64,000 nucleotides of DNA, from contig NW_019775482.1 in the NCBI RefSeq assembly GCF_001039355.2, forward strand, positions 163,531-227,530. Direction: 5' to 3'. The translations under genes were made by a program, and so were the position numbers. The notes below the pieces were generated by a model. That model ran no database searches. It was not told the origin of the DNA and saw nothing but the letters and a program-made list of their open reading frames with translations. Below are positions 57,396 to 64,000 of this stretch, one piece after another (position 1 is the first letter of the stretch; each line of letters starts with the position of its first letter). The stretch is from Lingula anatina. Lineage: Eukaryota; Brachiopoda; Lingulata; Lingulida; Lingulidae.

Positions 57396-58600
57396 ATTTT
57401 TCTGATACCATTCTATGCTGTATGTCAATGGGACAGAAAAGTAGGTCACGAAAGTAGGTTAAATTTCCGACCAAAAATTTAAAGAGAGGAGCAGTCTAAA
57501 GAGCTTTTATGGCTAATCGAGTGATCCATTCAGCTGGCATGTCGAATTTATTTGAGTCGTATAAGAAACTAGTAGAAGTGATTACATGTGTTACTGGGAA
57601 CCACGCTCCACCGATGCTCGGTTCGTATGTACCTTTAATGACTGCTTCAGATATTTGGCTCTCCACGGGCTCTTTCAAGTGAAATTTAATTATATTTGTA
57701 CTTTGAATTAATTATGCATAATAATTGTGTATTTACTAAATTCTGCTGTGCAAGCATTAAAACTATATGTGCATTTGTGTTGAGCGTGCAGCACTTACTG
57801 CCCAAATATGAATTTGACCTAGGTACGACTGTATGACTGCAAGTGTTCCAATGCAGTCATGAAAAGACTTTAATACTCATGTTCATAATTACCACAATAC
57901 CAGTAAAAGATTTTGGAAACGAACTTTTTATTCAGATACGCACTAGGCAGCCTCTTTTGACAAAAATACCAAGAGTGGATTTTGAGGTCAAAATAATCAC
58001 AGATTTTCAGTACGTAATTCTGGCATACGTAATTCTGAAGAGCTAAAATGACACAAAATGAATGAAGACAAATGAAAACAAAATTGTTGGAACGACTCAG
58101 CACCCTGCTGCATCTGGCGTTTGCAATCTTGATATAGTAAGCGCGAAATTTTAGTGATTTAAAATTTTACGAGGAGGTTATTGGGGTGTGATGACGTTCT
58201 CCTTCACAACCTGTTATGTTAGTGTTACAATGAAAACTAAGAATCGCCTCGATAACATAGTGAAACATGGTGGAAAAGGAATTATTTCCACTGGAAATTC
58301 TATATGAAAGCTGACTGCTAAAGAAATTGTGGTCAATCGAGAAATTATGGTCCAGCAGCGGATAGTTTCTTCAAGTCAATAACATCAATGAAATTGGTCA
58401 TTTTCATCAAATAACAGATCATAGAGATTTTCATTTGTACGTCAATTAATTCAAGTATAACAGATTGTTAAGTCCGTTCAGACGGCGACATGAGCGGTTA
58501 GGTTCAGCAAACATCTTACAATTGTTAATCGTTAATCAATGTCTCCTTCCATCCGTCAGATTGCAGTGTATTGCAAATGTATCTCTGAAAATCAATTAAG
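57396..58600. repeat. 3' flank of gene E
   Basis: 57770-58600 is paralogous to 45130-45936 and 17770-18180. AATAAA on the minus strand is at 57927-57932, about 670 bp past the stop codon. 57396-57690 has no match that I can see in the window. Confidence 0.6.
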
Positions 58601-61363
58601 TCATAAAATATATTTATGCGAAAGATGTGTAATAAAAACCATTGGCACAACCTGCCAAAGAAAACAACTTCGCGAGGCGGAAGATGCTGGATAATCTGTT
58701 TTCTTTATGGCTTCTTCCGGCACGTTAGAACTGAGTTGTTCAGAGGTATTCCTAACAAGGCTCACTTCAAAAGTGACCCTTTTATGAATTTTTATAGGGT
58801 GAACTTGTCGAAGAAAAGCGTCGAATTCATCAGTTAAATTCTCGAACAATAGTTGAGCCTCGTTGATATGGTCAACGCTTTTCCGCAGCCACACTGGAAA
58901 AGTAGTAGTGATGAAATCTCTCTCGTAGTTTGGGAGGACACATTCACGCATCCCCCCTCCAGCGATCGTCCATGCACCGTATGGAAAAAATTCTGAAATA
59001 CCTTTCTCTGCAAAAAACGACTTATACGCCGTGCAAAGTGGCCTGTGGCTACATGGGTGCTCTAGGTGCTGGTTGGGATCGAATTTGAGAGTTAGGAAGA
59101 AAGGAAGGTTACGCATATGACGAAGGGGGGGTGAGAGGAAATTTTCCTCCACGGAACATTCCTCGCCTTGTTTATTCGTGTTCTGAAAGAGAACGTCACG
59201 TGATTTAATATTAAACATGCTAGACTGTACAAAACGGAGTCTAAATTGACTCTGCTAATCAGTATTTTCAGCAAATAACATATTTCCTACGAAATATTAT
59301 GTTCATTACATCTTGGAACAAAAAATATATGTGGTATATTTAAAATTAACAGAAATGAAGAAAGTTCACGCAGTGTTGATGGTTTCAATCAAGCACTAAA
59401 CCAGAAACCTGAGTTTCAGTGCTAAAGAATTCGAGCTTCTTCCTTTTAAATTTAATGGCCATACATCTGATTTGATCATGATCAGTTCAGACATTTCAGA
59501 TGGAAATGGCTACACCGGGTTCACTTACATTTAGCGTTTTTTCATTTTTTTCCTTTACAGGTCTGGACTAAGAAAGGTAAGTTGCTTTGAAGGATGTTTA
59601 AATACAAATGAGACTTTGTCAATTTCGAAACGTGAATAGAATACCTGCGTTGCTTCAATTTCAATTTTACGCATTTGCAGATACAGAGTATCATATTTCA
59701 GCCAACACCTGTCGGGAGATAGCAGTAAGACACAGTAGTAGGCCATTATTCTTTTAAGAAAACAATCATTTATGCTTACGTCATGCAGTTTCCCTTGGCC
59801 AGGCAATTCCCGTTGAACATCTATCACTGCAGAAAAGCCAAGCGGTTCGATTGTTTTTGCCTTCCTGTTGCCTGTAAAATAGAATCAATCTCAATGACAA
59901 AGTTACACAATTGCGTATATTTTGACCAAAGATGTCGTTATGGAGATGGTGTCTTTTCCATTAAATGACAAACACCAGATGTGAACAGATTAAGAGTTAG
60001 CGCAATAATTGTTACTGTTCCGGGTCATAGCCCTGTCGTGCAGGAGAAAGTTCATTTACGAATCAATAGATATGTTGATTGACCGGATAAGGTGATAATG
60101 TCATTAATTTAACTCTAGCACGAACAAGTGGTCAAAGATGTTTTAACCGAAAACGGCGTGTAAGAAGCTAACATGGGAAATGAGTTTGTATGGAAAATTA
60201 AGTGGCTCACCAATGTCATCACATTTTTTTATCTCCAGAACCATGTCCAGCGGCAAACGACAAATCCAACAGAAAATGTTTCGACCAAAAGAGTACCCAT
60301 AAAAGCCATGAACGTAGGTCATCGACACGGGGCCAAACTCACAAAGCCTGGTAGATTCGGCGGCAGCGTCCCGTAAGCACAGTTCATTATTCAAACTTGT
60401 TTTAGGATCATGATTTCCCTGAGGACCAATACAAGGGCGCCCTGGGTAAAAGTCCGGGGTATCAAAGAACAGCATGCAATCCTCCATATGCAAAATCATT
60501 TGCAAAATTTCAGCAACGGTCCGAACTTTTTGAAAGGTTTCCTTTTGTTCAATGTTACAAGCAATCATGGGCTTCCATGCTTTGTGTGATGTAACTTTGT
60601 GACAGGTCGCGCAGAAAATGTTTTTGAATGTGACGTTTGCCTCCTTTGACGAGACAGGCAGCATAATATCAATGTCATTAGACCAGCCTTTGAACTCGCA
60701 TTTTTGGCGGACAACTTCATCATGCCAGTGAAGTGGACATGAAGAGACGATCCAAAAATACCTACTGCCTACGCCCCTTATTTCTTTATTCCCCTGTAGC
60801 CAACATTCTGTGTCATTGCTGGATATCTCAATTCCCGTGACTTTTGTCTCTGTGCAGTATTGGTCGTATGGCCAACAGCAGTCTCCAAACACGTTACACA
60901 AATCATCACAGAAGCAGGTGACCAAAATCATGTCATCCATCGACTCTCTTGTACTCTTGACACAGAACGGGATGTTTACTGTGACGTCAAGCGGTATCAA
61001 ATTTTTTGGTGGAAATGTTGTTGAACTAGCTTCATCGTTTGTGGGAAATATAGAAACAGGTCGGAATGGAAGGTCGAACTCAGATTCATTTTGCCGGGAG
61101 TTTGAGTTCGGCACTTTTGCTGTGACGTTGGAGAAACCATACCTTTCGTCAGGTAACATCTTCTCTGTTGCTTGTTTCCCCTCTTTCTTTTGGTGACGAC
61201 CGTAACTGAAGTTTGTCAAGAAAAAAGGTGTTGAAGACGAGATTAATGAAGCATTACTCCAAGTTGTGTGATAGGTCGCGTTTTTCACAGTCTCAGCATT
61301 ACCAAGCAGTGGCTGCTGTAGACTGACACAAACACATAGTGCCAGCATTAGTAACAACTTCAT
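58601..61363 (-). CDS. SMB-like secreted/GPI-tailed protein gene E (three exons, intact)
   Basis: Exons are 60211-61363, 59780-59871 and 58601-59182, phases 1 and 0, giving 608 residues. I start at ATG 61363 (MKLLLMLALCVCV), aligned with C and D. The frame extends upstream to 61471 but that would precede the TATA box. N-terminal region is shorter than in D. SMB-like module CDDLCNVFGDCCWPYDQYC; core differs by 'SKEAN'. Two cysteines kept in C and D are lost: exon 2 (Gly) and the exon 3 'FCSPPL' cysteine (Leu). The C-terminus runs about five residues longer and has a Pro within the hydrophobic tail ('FLWQVVPMVFITHLS'), which may weaken a GPI signal. Confidence 0.82.
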
Positions 61364-61413
61364 TGTCAACTGCCTATTATGTTTGTTAACCACGCTACGG
61401 TGCTTTCTAGGGT

Positions 61414-61420
61414 TTATATA
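61414..61420 (-). promoter_or_regulatory. TATA box of gene E
   Basis: TATATAA on the minus strand about 51-57 bp upstream of ATG 61363, followed by ACCCTAGAAAGCACCG. Confidence 0.6.
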
Positions 61421-61479
61421 CACATGGGTAACTACTTGTGACTGGTTAGTTTTCCAATGTAATGCCGGCAAAGTGGCCT

Positions 61480-63885
61480 ATAATGTTTGGAGTGACGCAA
61501 CATAGGAGCCAATGAGAATGAGAGAGCACAGCCCTTTAGCGGTCAACCACAGGTCTTGGTCATGATAACGTCTACTGATTTGAAACTTTTTCATAAATGA
61601 TCGTTCAAAATGCTTGCTTTTTAAAACGACTTTTTGTTTAAACGTACTGTTAGACGTTGCTTCTCCCGACGTTTTGGTATAATTATTAATACGTCTGAAA
61701 AATCGCTGCGTTTCGGTTGGCTACTGCATGATGCTTCAACCGTGAACGGCTCACTAGGCTTCGTTAAATGGTATTTTAAGGCGTTTGAAAAATTATTTGT
61801 ACGCTTGTTAGACGTGTCGAGTAATATGCCGTTAATGAATCATCACTGTAAACCATTTCGAGATTTAGTGGTGTCCCAGTTAATAAGTATTACTCCGAGT
61901 TGTACAAGGTCTCGTTTTTGTTAAGCCTTCAACATCGCCGCTGTAAAAGACTTTAGACGACATACGTATAATGCCAGCAGTCGCAACACCTTCATTATGT
62001 GCTGAATCCATTCTTATCACCCTGTCTGACCGTACCGTAGGCGTCACAGGTACCGTTGTCGTCCAACTCATCTTCTGTTTATCCTCCTTCTGCTAAACTG
62101 TATTTTATTTTTATTTTAAATCCCGTGTAACGCACAGAGAGTCCCCCGTGATAGAGAGTCCGCTCTCTGTCACGCGTTTCGTTATAAGCATCTAACCGAA
62201 ATGTGCGGGGGGAAAAGACATATCAAAACATGTAGCGTGCTTGAAGAACAAAATGTTGAGCAAAAGTGGCCATTGGAGCAGACGGCAACAAAAAATATAT
62301 TTAATAAACAAGACCTCATTTCAACCATCTCCAACCCGAGAGCAGTTGCCCCTATGCTTCTTGCCAAAATAGTTCGCGGGGTGAATAATAACTGTAGCAC
62401 AGAAATGGAAAAATTGAACACAAGAAAAGAACACGCTGCACTTTCTACTTTGCAAATTTGATCTCAAAAACCTACCATTTGAATTTCTCTAATGACTCAT
62501 GCAAAGTATGGCATGGTACATGTTAAGAAAATAGATGAAGCTTCAGGGAAAATTATTTCTTCTTCCTTGCTGATTTATCGATTTTTTTTTTCAGAGCGCT
62601 ATGTGCAGTGCCGTTTTTTGTTTTCATCATTGATAATACAAAGATGGATAGAACGAGATGGACAGTGGTTCCAGCTAGACAATATCGTGCAAATTCACGT
62701 ATACCTAGTAAAATGAAGGCACCATAAACCCAATTCATCTTCCATTTCACGAGCTAAAATTTGGGCACCAATTTAAATATAATTTGTCTTATTCAAACAC
62801 TTTAACAGGTAATTCAGCTGTGGCCAAGTCTGTCGGAGTGAACAGACGAAACAGTCAGCAGGTTAAGCAAATGTCTGGATCCATCATAAATTAAAACTTT
62901 TTGACTATCAAAACTGAGATCCAATGACACTATTTTCACATAAATTTTCTTGTTTTTATTTGTTAATAATCCTGATAGTTTTGAAAAGAAAATAATTGGA
63001 TGCAATTTTGCAAACAATGGTTGTTTCATTGGTTATAACTGTTACTTCCAAAACATAGAAACCGCAGTTTTAAGCTACTTTCCGCATTATAAATATTTCT
63101 TTCATTTTTCTGACTACAATATGCACGAAAAGGACCATCGTTCTTATGTAAGCAAAGAAGAGAAAGATTATATTGGACATTCTTTGGATTATTTCATTGT
63201 TGTTATTCATTAAGTTAAATGGAATACCAGATGTCACAGGTATAACCTGCAATGAGCTATCTACTATAAACATATTCCGCTACGCGTGCCAAGTAGTTGA
63301 ACAAAAACACAACTCGCGACGGGTACATGAGTAGATGAAAGGATATTCCTTCGCAGTCGACTTAATTATTAGACCAGTCACCATATCCTAGTAAGTTACA
63401 CGACCCACCCTGTATTTACCCAATTTGACTTTCGTAGTTATGACCTGTAATTTCCAATGTAAGTCTGTTGCATGTGCTAAGGGCTCATTGACGGGGGTTT
63501 AGTGGTCGGTAACGGTGCGTTGCCGTATCGACTAGAACCATTTTAGTTACTGCTGACGAGATGCATTTCCTGACAACTACAGGTCACTAATAAAAGGCGC
63601 TAAGCCTGTACTGTTTACTGAAATCGGATGGTTATTATATATGGTTAGTGCGTGAGAATGCTTACTGAGATTAGACTTTATAGTGTTGTTATGATCACTT
63701 AGTAAGTTGTTGTGCAAATGAATTGTTTTTGTTTTGTTTTGAATAAACACTGCCGTGTTAAAGCTCACCAGATTTCTTTCGATTGTCGCTCAGCTTCAAG
63801 TCTATATTTTTTATCTTAATGATACAAAAAAAAGGAAAATAAAAATATACGCCAATGACACTCAAACCATCTCTATTACTATTAT
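61480..63885. repeat. Intergenic spacer unit, copy 4 (upstream of gene E)
   Basis: 61500-62180 matches 35420-36040. 62570-63650 matches 36180-37110. 63700-63880 matches 49370-49540. 62190-62470 carries an 86-codon plus-strand frame without a match in other copies and without a recognised family. 62805-62945 is a single arm of the foldback family at 6965-7235. Confidence 0.65.
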
Positions 63886-64000
63886 GACAATTGTATTCCT
63901 CGTTACAGAACTAGGCCCAGTTTTCAATCTTTAAAGGTTTTGACTTTTATAAATATTATACAACTATAAAATTAATATTTCACTTGCTCCCATTCTTGAC
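63886..64000. repeat. Start of a third copy of the 54628/56248 block, cut by the window end
   Basis: From 'GACAATTGTATTCCTCG' to the last base it matches 55193-55307 and 56802-56920 with few differences. The copy continues beyond the window. Confidence 0.8.

Noticed and set aside
61363-61471. Upstream start of gene E at 61471
   Set aside because: It would extend 36 residues across the TATA box and is not shared by C or D; ATG 61363 aligns with the family signal peptide.
62201-62461. 86-codon plus-strand frame
   Set aside because: Not recognised, no paralogue in the other spacer copies, no splice sites that I could justify; left inside the spacer description.
1-64000. tRNA or rRNA genes
   Set aside because: I looked for T-loop (GGTTCGAATCC-like) and rRNA core motifs and found none with a matching cloverleaf; I cannot exclude a diverged one.

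Overview
The window looks like nuclear DNA from an animal, probably an AT-rich marine invertebrate. The coding regions are split by GT-AG introns, most genes have a signal peptide and a TATA box, and the spacers are full of microsatellites, TIR elements, foldback palindromes and LTR retroelements. No bacterial operon, ribosome-binding-site or plasmid logic is visible. I cannot fix the phylum from sequence alone.

Left part (1-12.3 kb). A repeat-rich start (duplicated CA-microsatellite blocks, a 32-bp minisatellite) is followed by two tandem four-exon genes on the minus strand. Their exons are too short to show as long ORFs. Spliced by eye they give 109- and 111-residue secreted proteins with the ten-cysteine spacing of the prokineticin/astakine (colipase-fold) family. 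From 8 to 12.3 kb I see only repeats and no convincing gene.

Main part (13.2-61.4 kb). Five tandem copies, all on the minus strand, of a three-exon gene for a roughly 610-residue secreted or membrane-anchored protein: signal peptide, Ser/Thr/Asn-rich N-terminus, a somatomedin-B-like Cys module, a Cys-rich core, and a C-terminal hydrophobic tail that looks like a GPI signal. I call them A (13188-16743), B (20161-22883), C (32606-35235), D (45937-48697) and E (58601-61363). B, D and E are intact. A has an 826-bp solo LTR, with a 5-bp target duplication, inside exon 2. C has a one-base deletion in exon 1. A/B form one subfamily and C/D/E another. All five share exon sizes, intron phases and a TATA box about 45-60 bp upstream of the ATG. 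B-E share an AATAAA signal downstream.

The spacers between the genes are themselves old duplications. Because of this, later insertions can be dated by comparison: paralogous spacers serve as empty sites. The largest insertion is a 4.16-kb composite (39975-44133): a TA-flanked TIR element carrying a 3'-truncated BEL/Pao retrotransposon (LTR plus gag-protease). Others are a 230-bp near-perfect palindrome, a 624-bp TIR element carrying the first part of a RecQ-like helicase, a ~337-bp-period satellite and several short TIR elements. The window ends inside another copy of the D-E spacer repeat.
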